Shown piece after piece: positions 25,849 to 34,111 of a stretch of DNA of 64,000 bases (the stretch's first letter is position 1; the number at the start of each line of letters is the position of its first letter). A program made the position numbers and the translations under genes. Origin of the DNA: JBEHWX01 sp048498995 (GTDB lineage: Bacteria; Bacteroidota; Ignavibacteria; OLB7); the NCBI GenBank assembly GCA_048498995.1, contig JBEHWX010000016.1, positions 18,744 through 82,743 on the forward strand, given 5' to 3'. The notes beneath the pieces were generated by a model, which saw nothing but the letters and a program-made list of their open reading frames with translations, was not told the origin of the DNA and ran no database searches.

Positions 25849-27885
25849 ATGATGATACTACGATCGTACATATACTTCCCCCTTTTCCCGCTGCTCGCGA
25901 CGCTTTCGCCGCTGGCGGCGACCGCCCAGACGCAGCCCGAGGCCGGCCGGTCGCACCTCGAGATCGGCATCTCCCCATCCACGATCTTCTCGCGACCGGT
26001 GGGAGATCAGACGTCGATTCGCGGAAGCGTTCCCTGTTCGGAGAGCTATGCCGCCGGCTCGAACGTCAACCTGAGCATGCTCGGTTGGGGCGCCTGGGTA
26101 TTCCCGGCCGAGGAGGGGGAAACGCCGTTGCTGCGCGCGCTCAGGTTCTCGGCCGGCTTCGATGATATCTCCACCGGCTTCATCTCCGATCCGACGGTGC
26201 GCGTCGATGCGTTCGACAATATCACCGGCAATTACACGGAGGTGGAGACCGAGCAGCACGTCGACTACGCGTTGAAGTATCTGCGCGCCGCCCTCGAGGC
26301 AGAGCTCGCGCTCGCTTCGGATCTGCATCTGCGGATCGGACCGAACATTTCGATTCCCCTCTCCGGCTCGGTGGTCGAACAGGAGATGATCGTGTCGCCG
26401 GCCAACGCGACATTCCTGGATCGCCGGCAGGAGCGGACGATTCCCGAGGGGACCGGATCGGTGGATGATCTGAAGATGCGGCTCGGCGTGGCCGCGTCCC
26501 TCTCCTACCGGTTGCCGCTCGGCCCGCATCTCTTCTTCGAGCCGCAGGTCGGCATCGATTACGGGCTGACGAAGATCCAGCCCGACTGGTCGCCGATGCT
26601 CATCCGTGGAGGAATCGATATCGGCTACAGCTTCGGCGAACCGGAGCGGCCGCGGCCGGTGGAAGTTGCCGAGTCGAGCCCGGTGCCGCCGGCGCCCGCC
26701 GAGCCGAGGAGGCCGGTTCCCGCCCCCTTCTCGGCCAACGTGGCGGTGGCCGTGGTCAACGCGAAGCTCCCGATCGAGTTCCGCCGGCAGATCGTCGCGC
26801 GGTATGTGCCGGTGCTTCCGGTGCTCTTCTTCGAGAAGAACTCCTCGCGGCTGCCGACGCGCTACCGGACCGATATCGGCGCGTCGGGATTTACGGAGTC
26901 GAGCGTGCCGGCCGACGCCGTGGTGGCGCATCGCGAAGTGCTGGCGATCATCGGCTCGCGCCTGCGGGAGCATCCGCGGGCCACGTTGATGGTGACCGGC
27001 ACCACGAGCGCGGACGAGGAGAACCGGAAGGGGCTGGCCGAGGCGCGTGCGGCGCAGGTCGCCGATCTGCTTTCGCGGCTCTGGGGCATCGAGCGTCGCC
27101 GGATCACGACCCGCGGGGTGACCGATCCGGCCGTTCCGTCGAACTCCGAGTATCCGGAGGGGCGTGAGGAGAACCGGCGCGTGGAGCTGGAGTTCAGCGA
27201 GTCGGGGCTGTACGAGCCGGTGAAGCTGCGGGTGGTGGAACCGATGACCGAGCCGCGGGAGATCGAGTTCACGGCCAGCGCCACCGCCTCGGCGCCGGTC
27301 GAGCGGTGGGAGCTCGTGCTCAATTCGGCATCCGGGACCGGACCGATCGAACACCTGGAAGGGACCGGCGCGCCGCTGGCGACCGTGCGCTGGAGCCTGA
27401 CGCAGGAGGACCGTGAGCGGGTGCTGAACGCGGGTGGAGTCAACTACCGTCTCACCGTTCGGGATGCCGGCGGCAACGCGGCAAGCTCCCAGCCGGCATC
27501 TCTTCCGGTGCGAGTCGATACCACCGTCACGGTGACGAGTTCGGCGAGCCGGCCGGTTAACAGCGCGGAGTTTCTGCTGGTGACCTTCGAGTACGACCGG
27601 GCGCAGTTGACGAGGCGTGGCGGCGAGGAGATGAAGGAGATTCTGGCGCGGATCGGCCCGCGCTCAACGGTGACGATCGTGGGATACACCGACGCGCTCG
27701 GCGACGCGGCGCACAACCGCGCGCTGGCGGCCGACCGGGCGCGGGCAATCGCCGCGCTGCTGCCGGCCGGGACGAAGGTGGATGCGCGCGGCGCGTCTCC
27801 GGACGAAGCCCCGTACGCGAGCGATTCCCCGGAGGGACGCTTCCTGAGCCGGACGGTCCGTGTGACGGTAAACGATCCGAGATGA
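25849..27885 (+). CDS. Outer-membrane beta-barrel protein with two OmpA-like domains
   Basis: The protein has about 678 residues. The start may be ATG 25849 or 25852, or GTG 25840, which overlaps the upstream stop as GTGA; GGAG lies in the upstream coding end. A signal peptide (FPLFPLLATLSPLAATAQ) precedes an outer-membrane beta-barrel-like region to about residue 270 (LRIGPNISIPLSGSVV, LFFEPQVGIDYGLTK). A Pro-rich hinge leads to a first OmpA-like domain (VLFFEKNSSRLPTR, TGTTSADEENRKGLAEARA, EENRRVELEF). An Ig-like spacer leads to a second OmpA domain (VTFEYDRAQLTRRG, GYTDALGDAAHNRALAADRA) that probably binds peptidoglycan. Translational coupling to the giant exoprotein suggests the two are made together, perhaps as surface protein and outer-membrane anchor. 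Confidence 0.9.
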   Translation: MMILRSYIYFPLFPLLATLSPLAATAQTQPEAGRSHLEIGISPSTIFSRPVGDQTSIRGSVPCSESYAAGSNVNLSMLGWGAWVFPAEEGETPLLRALRFSAGFDDISTGFISDPTVRVDAFDNITGNYTEVETEQHVDYALKYLRAALEAELALASDLHLRIGPNISIPLSGSVVEQEMIVSPANATFLDRRQERTIPEGTGSVDDLKMRLGVAASLSYRLPLGPHLFFEPQVGIDYGLTKIQPDWSPMLIRGGIDIGYSFGEPERPRPVEVAESSPVPPAPAEPRRPVPAPFSANVAVAVVNAKLPIEFRRQIVARYVPVLPVLFFEKNSSRLPTRYRTDIGASGFTESSVPADAVVAHREVLAIIGSRLREHPRATLMVTGTTSADEENRKGLAEARAAQVADLLSRLWGIERRRITTRGVTDPAVPSNSEYPEGREENRRVELEFSESGLYEPVKLRVVEPMTEPREIEFTASATASAPVERWELVLNSASGTGPIEHLEGTGAPLATVRWSLTQEDRERVLNAGGVNYRLTVRDAGGNAASSQPASLPVRVDTTVTVTSSASRPVNSAEFLLVTFEYDRAQLTRRGGEEMKEILARIGPRSTVTIVGYTDALGDAAHNRALAADRARAIAALLPAGTKVDARGASPDEAPYASDSPEGRFLSRTVRVTVNDPR

Positions 27886-28100
27886 TCGTCACGGCAGCGT
27901 CGATTCACTCGCGGATGCCTTCGTCAGCGATACGATGGGCGCCGAGCGGAAGACGTGGGACTACCGTCGTGCGGCGCGATGCTCGGGCCGGTACGGTCGT
28001 CGCGCCATGACCACTCGTGCCGATCCACAACCTGGCGCACGTTGAAGAGATGCGCGCTCGGGAACGCGGTCACCAGGGCCGGCGGGCGCTCCTCACCGTC

Positions 28101-29276
28101 TCACTTGATATTCGTGCGAGGTGACCTGCCCCCGCTTTCCGGAGTGGATGGCGCGATGACGTATTCGTAACGGTATCGATCGGGCTTGGGGGACGGATCC
28201 ACCTCGGCGCGCCATGCCTCGTAGCTGTAGGTGTTCATCTTGCCGTCGGGCCCCTTCCGTTGCCCCTCTTTCATCACGGGCACATACTTCCGATGGAATC
28301 GGATTTCCCCCTCCGTCGGAAGGCCGCGAGAGTCGTAGCGCCAGGCCTCCCTCCACAGGACGGTATCGCTGTATTGGGTGGTCAGGTCGGTGAGATTCCC
28401 CGAGGAATCGAGGCGCCAGCGCACCGAAAACGAGCTTCTCGGAAATGAGCCGACCCTTACCGATCCGGCGGAATCATAGGTGATGGTCCAGATCTGTTGC
28501 GAGAAGTTGGCGGAAACGCTCCTGCCCTCGTCGACGCCCTCCACTCGGCGCATCAGGCGACCCGCCTCGTCGAATGTCGATACGACGCGATCAGTCGTGT
28601 CGCGGTCGTCGATCGTGACGTGGTCGACCACGGAATCCCGCTGATCGTACCGGAAGCACTCGCGTCTCAACGAGCTTTCACCGTCGTAGGAGGTCAATCG
28701 CTCCGTGGGCCGGCCCTTACTATCAAGGACATATCGAGTCCTGCGTATGGTTCGAAACGCGTCAGTCTCCGTTCGGTCGGAAATGAGCTCCGCTTGGCAT
28801 ACGGTGTCCTCATATACCGCGATGTACGGAGGAACACCATCATCCACGACGGGAAGACGAACCTCATGATACTCGTAAGGCCGATCCGTCTCTCGTCCGC
28901 TGGCATCGTATCGCCAGGTGATTACCGTAACGGCATCTCCGGCGAGTGAAAATGACCTGATGAGTTGACCAGCGGTATCGTATCGGTAGTATGTCGCGAG
29001 CGGATCGGACACGCGAAAGCGCGGACCCAGGGATTCGCCCCCCTGAGTGTATCCGGCGCGCATGGTGCCGACGTAGATGGGGTTGCCCTGGTCGTTGAAG
29101 ACGGCATGCCAGAAGATCATCCCCCTGCCGTCCGGACCGAGGGTGTCGAGGCTGCGGAGCGTGGCTTCGCGCAGATGGGCGGCCCGTACATGCTCCGGCG
29201 TGAAGTACTGCCCCTCCATCATGTTCTGAGCGGCGCACGGGATGGCGGTGAGCAGAAGCAGTGGCAGCAGTCGCAT
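28101..29276 (-). CDS. Secreted protein with RHS/YD-like repeats, function unknown
   Basis: The protein has 391 residues with a signal peptide (MRLLPLLLLTAIPCAAQ) and GGGAGA eight bases before the ATG. The body has several loose YD-type strands: YYRYDTAGQLIRSFS, WRYDASGRETDRP, FRYDQRDSVVDH, STFDEAGRLMRRVE, ITYDSAGSV and WRYDSRGLPTEG. These are the beta-hairpin repeats seen in RHS/wall-associated proteins, here without an RHS core or a toxin domain. No T9SS sorting domain is visible. It is transcribed towards the OmpA-type gene from the gene-poor island side. I do not assign a function. Confidence 0.8.
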   Translation of the reverse strand: MRLLPLLLLTAIPCAAQNMMEGQYFTPEHVRAAHLREATLRSLDTLGPDGRGMIFWHAVFNDQGNPIYVGTMRAGYTQGGESLGPRFRVSDPLATYYRYDTAGQLIRSFSLAGDAVTVITWRYDASGRETDRPYEYHEVRLPVVDDGVPPYIAVYEDTVCQAELISDRTETDAFRTIRRTRYVLDSKGRPTERLTSYDGESSLRRECFRYDQRDSVVDHVTIDDRDTTDRVVSTFDEAGRLMRRVEGVDEGRSVSANFSQQIWTITYDSAGSVRVGSFPRSSFSVRWRLDSSGNLTDLTTQYSDTVLWREAWRYDSRGLPTEGEIRFHRKYVPVMKEGQRKGPDGKMNTYSYEAWRAEVDPSPKPDRYRYEYVIAPSTPESGGRSPRTNIK

Positions 29277-29591
29277 GGCGCTATTCTCCCGAAATCGATA
29301 CGGGTGAGGTGTCGTTGCCGGCCGGACCGCTGAAGCAGCCCGGGCCGATCGAATCTACCCGCGGAATCGAATGAAGTTACTCCGCGGCCGGTCTGTCATT
29401 CCCCGGCAAGTGATGCTCGATGCCGGAGAGACGGCGCGAGCCAGGCTTTCGGCATGCGCGGTTCGACGGCCGACATGATCGCGTTCCCACATCTCGCGAA
29501 CATCTTCGATGCGGCGCGCGAAAGGTGGACGGGATTTCACTCTCTCCGTGACATCCTTCCGGCCGGGATGATCACCAGTTGTTGATACAAT

Positions 29592-29858
29592 CTTGAAGAT
29601 GATCGTCACCGCGAAGGCGATCGCCGTGAACACCGGCACGAGCGGACGCGTGGCCTTGGCCCAGTTCGGGGCCATGCCGTGGCGCGGCGGATAGCGCGGC
29701 ACGATGTTCAGCGGACCAGCCATCGCCGAGGCGCCGGCGAACCAGAGGATCAGGATCGTGCTCAGGTCGTGGACCGAGCCGAAGATGTCGCCGAAGAAAT
29801 GATGCGCCGGATAGGAGCGCGCGCGGCCGTTGGCCTCCCCACCCACCTTGAGCGCCTC
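29592..29858 (-). pseudogene. Fragment of the APC permease gene (copy of 55251-55517)
   Basis: These 267 bases align without gaps to the intact permease gene at 55251-55517, in the same orientation, with 13 differences (95% identical). The encoded piece covers KVGGEANGRA through FAVTIIFK of the permease, with several Leu-to-Pro and Tyr-to-His changes that would damage a membrane protein. Homology ends abruptly at both sides and there is no start region, so it is a non-functional fragment. Ten of the 13 changes fall on plus-strand adenines of the intact copy (seven A to G, three A to C). Confidence 0.92.
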
Positions 29859-30062
29859 GCGGGCGCCGAGATAGGATCTGGCAACCGGGAGGGTGATATC
29901 GAACGGCCTTGCACGGTCAGCCCCCACCATGCCGCCCACGCACGCGCTCAATCAAAGATGCGGAGACAGATGGTTCACGGGAGGAGCGAGGAGAGAAGTG
30001 ATGAGGCTGATGCTGTTATTGCGCAACAACGGATCGACCAACAGAATCGGTTGGTACCCAGG

Positions 30063-30102
30063 GGCAGCCTGAACACGAAGGCGCTGGATGTGGCCGATCT
30101 GC
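30063..30102 (+). pseudogene. Fragment of meaB (inverted copy of 31265-31313)
   Basis: Forty bases match the coding strand of meaB, which is on the minus strand at 31265-31313, with three mismatches and one 9-base in-frame deletion between short CCT repeats. The translated piece reads GSLNTKALDVADL against GSLGGLNTKAQDVADL in intact MeaB. The fragment lies 1.2 kb from the intact gene and in the opposite orientation. Confidence 0.8.
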
Positions 30103-30446
30103 CGGGAATCCTCCTACACTGATGATGTTTTGAGGGCTGAAGATAGGTGGTATTTCGAATTAGCAATAACGGCATTACCTAAATGCCATAGCTGCAAGTG
30201 TACCGGCTCCTCACCGATATTGGTCTAGATAATGAGCTAGACCCGGTCGATGCCTCTGGGGCTGGCCGCCACGGAGTGGCGAATGATCCGGGGATCGACA
30301 TTCATCTCCCCGATTTCCCCGGGATGCTTGTGCCGCCCATCCCTCGTATCCCCCTCGTGAACCGAGGTAGATATCGGATCGTCGGTCGAGGTTGGCGAGT
30401 CAGAGATGGGAGAGCTCGTGGCGCGTGCCGTCGTCATTATCGTCGT

Positions 30447-30540
30447 TAGAGCCCCTCACGGAATGGATCTGGTCGGAAGGAAGTGAAGGGGTAGCCGCAT
30501 GTCTTCAGCGTGCGCCCCCTCATTTCGTGAGAGGCTCTTA
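30447..30540. repeat. Imperfect inverted repeat, about 18 bp arms
   Basis: The left arm (30447-30464) begins TAGAGCCCCTCACG. The right arm (30522-30540), reverse complemented, begins TAAGAGCCTCTCACG. The arms match over about 16 of 18 positions with one gap and are 57 bases apart. The size would suit a MITE-like remnant or a transcript hairpin. No target-site duplication was identified. Confidence 0.4.
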
Positions 30541-30706
30541 TGGGAGGTACGTCAGCGGCGCTCCCAGGTCTCCCCCCTGCAACGCCGGTGAGGTCCCCTC
30601 TCCCCCGGACGATATCCGCGCGCCTCGTCATCACGACAGTCCGTTTCCGGGGCCGCGCGTGGAGGCCACGGACGAGAGGGAAACCGGCGGCACGTATGCC
30701 TCGGCG

Positions 30707-31675
30707 CTACCCGACCTCGGCGCCGGTGTCGATCAGCGCGTGAGCCAGCTCGAGCGGCGATTCGCGGCGGGCCACCACCTCCGGCATCTCACGGTCGAGA
30801 CGCGCCACCCGCTCGCTCGACCAGAAGTTGTAACGGAGCAGCGCCTCGACCAGCTCCTGCACCCGCACCTTCTCCCGATCGCCACGCCGCCGGCTCAGGA
30901 TGTTGAACTCCTCCATGTGCGCCCGGTGCGCGGCCACCTTCGCGGCCACGCTCTCGATCCCGTCGCCGGTCGTGGCCACCGTTTTCACCACGTCGGGAAT
31001 CCACTCGCCTGCCGCGTGCGTGATCCTCAACGTCAGGATCGTCTTGAGCGCGGCCACAGCCTGATCGGCCCCGTCGCGGTCGGACTTGTTCAGCACGAAC
31101 AGATCGGCGATCTCCATCAGCCCCGATTTCATCGCCTGGATCGAATCGCCGGACTCCGGCACCAGCGCCACGATCGTGCAGTCGGCCGCCTTGGCGATAT
31201 CGAGCTCCGACTGGCCGACGCCGACCGTCTCGAAGATCACGATGTCGAAGCCGGACGCGTCGAGCAGATCGGCAACGTCCTGCGCCTTCGTGTTCAGGCC
31301 GCCGAGGCTGCCACGGGTGGCCATCGAACGGATGAACACCCCCTCCTTCATCGACTCCGACTGCATCCGGACGCGGTCGCCGAGGATGGCTCCGCCGGTG
31401 AACGGCGAGGTGGGATCCACGGCGATAACGGCCACGCGATTACCGGCGTCCCGATAGTGGGCGATCAGCTTCTGCGTCAAGGTCGATTTGCCCGCCCCGG
31501 GAGGACCGGTGATACCGATCCGGTAGGCCTTGCCGGTATGTCGGTACAACGACGACAGGAGCTTCTCCCATCCCGGCCGCTCGTTCTCGATCAGTGATAT
31601 CCCGCGGGTGATCGCCAGCCGGTCTCCGGCCAGAATCCGCTCGGTTCGTTCTTCCAGGGTCTGTGTCGACTGCAT
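30707..31675 (-). CDS. meaB: MeaB/ArgK-type G3E-related GTPase, methylmalonyl-CoA mutase chaperone
   Basis: The protein has 322 residues from ATG 31675 (MQSTQTLEERTERILAGDRL), matching the family N-terminus; an upstream open extension is not protein-like. Walker A is GITGPPGAGKSTLTQKL near 50-66, followed by VAVDPTSPFTGGAILGDRVR, FIRSMATRGSLGGLNTKAQD, IVIFETVGVGQSELD and LNKSDRDGAD. This family loads and protects the adenosylcobalamin cofactor of methylmalonyl-CoA mutase. The mutase genes are not in this window. No ribosome-binding site is visible, and a TACTTTTG promoter box ends six bases before the ATG, so the mRNA may be leaderless. A fragment of this gene lies inverted at 30063-30102. 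Confidence 0.95.
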   Translation of the reverse strand: MQSTQTLEERTERILAGDRLAITRGISLIENERPGWEKLLSSLYRHTGKAYRIGITGPPGAGKSTLTQKLIAHYRDAGNRVAVIAVDPTSPFTGGAILGDRVRMQSESMKEGVFIRSMATRGSLGGLNTKAQDVADLLDASGFDIVIFETVGVGQSELDIAKAADCTIVALVPESGDSIQAMKSGLMEIADLFVLNKSDRDGADQAVAALKTILTLRITHAAGEWIPDVVKTVATTGDGIESVAAKVAAHRAHMEEFNILSRRRGDREKVRVQELVEALLRYNFWSSERVARLDREMPEVVARRESPLELAHALIDTGAEVG

Positions 31676-31681
31676 AGGGCG

Positions 31682-31689
31682 CAAAAGTA
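31682..31689 (-). promoter_or_regulatory. Candidate -7 box of meaB
   Basis: On the minus strand TACTTTTG matches TAnnTTTG exactly and ends six bases before the meaB ATG. This predicts transcription starting at or next to the start codon. A TTTG -33 element is not evident. Confidence 0.45.
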
Positions 31690-32195
31690 GGTATTCCCTC
31701 CGTTCGTGATGCTTCTCAATGTTTTTTGCCGGCTTCAATTCCCCCCCGCCGTCCGGCGCACCGCATCGACGGCGGCGACCGGGCGATCGTGGTTCCCGAT
31801 GCTCGACATCCGTGACAGCGTTGAACCGAAGGGTGTGCAATAACGGCTTCAGAAACGACTCCAAGAATCGAAGGAACGACCGCGGAGCCGGGTCTTGCAC
31901 GGTACGCATCCGGAGACTCCGGCCCGGGTCCTTCCTGGTCCTACTATCGCCAACCTCCGACCGGCCCGCTCCTCCGACACCGACACGACCGCCCGCCGTT
32001 TTCCGGTCGGGCCCAACCAGTCGAGCCCAACCAGTCGCGCCCTTCCGGTCGCGCGGTTCCAGTCGTTCGGGGATTTCGTCATTCGTCATTCTTCATTCTC
32101 AATTCTCTTCAATCTTCCCCCGTATCTTGCAGCTTCAACGGGTTCTCCTGCCCAGCTCCAGTTGAGCTTTACCGGGCGCTCTCGACTCCACTTCG
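31690..32195. other. Gene-poor stretch between divergent meaB and acyl-CoA ligase
   Basis: No gene is seen in these 0.5 kb. The stretch contains one GCAATAACGG motif (31837-31846, in the context GGTGTGCAATAACGGCTTCA), a 14-bp tandem duplication (32011-32038) and, at about 32118, TATCTTG, which recurs as the box at 32196. C/T-rich stretches dominate 32070-32165. Confidence 0.55.
32011..32038. repeat. 14-bp tandem duplication
   Basis: GCCCAACCAGTCGA is followed directly by GCCCAACCAGTCGC, two head-to-tail copies with one mismatch. Confidence 0.8.
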
Positions 32196-32202
32196 TATCT
32201 TG
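32196..32202 (+). promoter_or_regulatory. Candidate -7-like box of the acyl-CoA ligase gene
   Basis: TATCTTG (TAnnTTTG with one T fewer) ends six bases before the ATG at 32209, the same spacing as at meaB. No ribosome-binding site lies between, which suggests a leaderless transcript. Confidence 0.35.
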
Positions 32203-32208
32203 GCTTGC

Positions 32209-33903
32209 ATGGATCTCAACGCACTCATCGCGGCAGCGCGCTCAGTCAACGGCATCCCCTTCGACCATCTCGACGTCGCCTTTTCCTCGATCGGCCAGAT
32301 GCTCCGGCACCGCGCCGAGGAGACCCCGGACCGCCCCTGGCTCATCTTCTACGATGACGACGGCTCGCGCCGCGAGCTCTCCTACGCCCGTTTCGCCGAA
32401 CTGGTTGGACGGACCGCCGCGTATCTCCGCTCGCGTGGGATCGGCCGTGGAAGCAGGATCGCCACCATCGGCCACAATCACGCCGATACCGTGGTTCAAT
32501 ACTTCGCCGCCTGGTGGATCGGCGCCACCATCGTGCCGGTCAACGTCGGAGAGGATGACGACAGGATCATCTACATCCTGAACAACTCCGAAGCGCGCAT
32601 CGCCTTCGTGCGTGACGAGTACCTCGAGCGATTCCTCAAGCTGCGCGCCGAAGCCGCGCCCGTCGAGATCGCCGTGGTCTGCGGCGCCTCGGCCGACGGA
32701 TGCGATTCCTTCGAGGAGATCCTCAACGGCGCGTCGGAAGATGTTCCGGAGCCTGAGCTCGACATGCGCGATCAGGAGTGTCTGATCGTCTACACCAGCG
32801 GCACGACCGGCAATCCGAAGGGAGTGCTCCTGGCGCAGGGAAACCTCCTGGCCGATGCCATGGGTATCTCCGAATGGCATCGCATCGGACCGGATTCCCG
32901 GATGATGTGCGTCCTGCCGATTCACCACGTCAACGGCACGGTCGTCACCCACGTGACGCCGATGTACGCCGGATCGAGCGTGGTGCTCAACCGAAAGTTT
33001 CAGTCCAGCACTTTTTTCCAACGCATCGCCGATGAGAAGGTGGAGATCGTGTCGGTGGTCCCGACCCTCCTGGCGTTCCTGATCCAGGCGGATATCGCCA
33101 CCGAGACGCTCGACCTCTCGCGCTTCCGCCATATCATCTGCGGCGCCGGCCCCCTGACCTGCGAGCTGGCCGAGCGATTCGAGAGCCGCTACCATTTCCC
33201 GATCGTGCATGGCTACGGCCTGTCGGAGACCACCTGCTACAGCTGCTTCCTCCCGGTCGATCAGACCGACGAGGAGCGCCTGAAGTGGCTGACCGCCTAT
33301 GGGTTTCCGAGCATCGGCGTGCCGATCCCGCAGAACGAGATGGCGATCCACGACGCCAATGGCCAGCCGGTCCCGGACGGCGAGCGGGGCGAGATCGTGA
33401 TCCGCGGTCACAACGTGATGATCGAGTACTACAACAACCCGACGGCCAACGAGAACGCCTTCACCTTCGGCTGGTTCCGGAGCGGCGACGAAGGCTTCAG
33501 GACGATCGGCGATGACGGCCTCCCCTATTTCTTCATCACCGGACGGATCAAGGAGCTGATCATCCGTGGTGGCGTGAACATCTCTCCGCTGGAGATCGAC
33601 GAGGTCATCAACAGCCATCCGAAGGTCGATGCCGGCATCTCCGTCGGGTTCGAGAACAACTGGTACGGCGAGGAGGTCGGGGCCTATGTCAGGCCGGCCG
33701 ATGCCTCCCTCACCGCCGAGGAGCTGATCGCCTACTGCCGTCAGCATCTCCCCTTCCACAAGGCGCCGAAGGTCGTCGTCTTCGGCAACGACATCCCGGT
33801 CACCTCGACCGGGAAGTATCAGCGCAACCGCGTGAAGGGACTCTTCACCGAGCACAAGGAGACGCAGTTCTCCGCGCCGAGGGGAGAGAAGGCGGCGACC
33901 TGA
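32209..33903 (+). CDS. Acyl-CoA synthetase / AMP-dependent ligase (class I adenylate-forming)
   Basis: The protein has 564 residues. The phosphate-binding motif is IVYTSGTTGNPKG, followed by PIHHVNGTVV, the adenine-binding YGLSETTCYS, the hinge region GRIKELIIRGGVNISP and the C-terminal catalytic lysine in TSTGKYQRNRVK. The order and spacing fit an adenylate-forming ligase that activates a carboxylic acid to the acyl-AMP and then the CoA thioester. The chain length or aromatic nature of the substrate cannot be read from sequence. The gene is divergent from meaB (propionyl/methylmalonyl metabolism), but a shared pathway is only a guess. The start chosen gives MDLNALIAAARSVNG; no ribosome-binding site is present. 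Confidence 0.93.
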   Translation: MDLNALIAAARSVNGIPFDHLDVAFSSIGQMLRHRAEETPDRPWLIFYDDDGSRRELSYARFAELVGRTAAYLRSRGIGRGSRIATIGHNHADTVVQYFAAWWIGATIVPVNVGEDDDRIIYILNNSEARIAFVRDEYLERFLKLRAEAAPVEIAVVCGASADGCDSFEEILNGASEDVPEPELDMRDQECLIVYTSGTTGNPKGVLLAQGNLLADAMGISEWHRIGPDSRMMCVLPIHHVNGTVVTHVTPMYAGSSVVLNRKFQSSTFFQRIADEKVEIVSVVPTLLAFLIQADIATETLDLSRFRHIICGAGPLTCELAERFESRYHFPIVHGYGLSETTCYSCFLPVDQTDEERLKWLTAYGFPSIGVPIPQNEMAIHDANGQPVPDGERGEIVIRGHNVMIEYYNNPTANENAFTFGWFRSGDEGFRTIGDDGLPYFFITGRIKELIIRGGVNISPLEIDEVINSHPKVDAGISVGFENNWYGEEVGAYVRPADASLTAEELIAYCRQHLPFHKAPKVVVFGNDIPVTSTGKYQRNRVKGLFTEHKETQFSAPRGEKAAT

Positions 33904-34111
33904 GAGCCGGCTTCGGCAACGACCGGATGCGCCGCCCGGCCGCGGCCGCCGAGGCATCGAGATACCCTGTCAGATATGTACTCACCCCGCCGACTCCGGA
34001 GCTCCGGGGTCGGAGAGATTCCCCTGGACGCGGAAGCTCTCCCCTTGCCGGCACCGACCGGCCCGGGGCGCACGAAACGATGACGAAGACTCGTCGATAC
34101 GCGAAGACCGT

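Larger units (their letters stand above)
29277..30706. other. Gene-poor island with decayed gene fragments
   Basis: No intact gene is seen in these 1.4 kb. The stretch holds a 267-bp copy of part of the permease gene (29592-29858), a 40-bp copy of part of meaB in inverted orientation (30063-30102), two copies of a CAATAAC-type motif (30013-30022 as CTGTTATTGC, 30163-30172 as GCAATAACGG), a small hairpin GGCATT-ACCTA-AATGCC (30171-30187), and an imperfect inverted repeat (30447-30540). It looks like a site where gene fragments were deposited and then decayed. Confidence 0.7.

Noticed and set aside
22088..25978. 1,296-codon minus-strand open frame opposite the giant exoprotein
   Set aside because: The translation is Arg/Gly/Asp-rich nonsense without domains. 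The plus strand encodes clear signal, repeat and sorting domains.
29592..29858. Calling the A-biased copy a true DGR variable region
   Set aside because: No reverse transcriptase, accessory gene or target-protein context is present, and the template would be an ordinary permease gene. It is kept as a mutational-pattern observation only.
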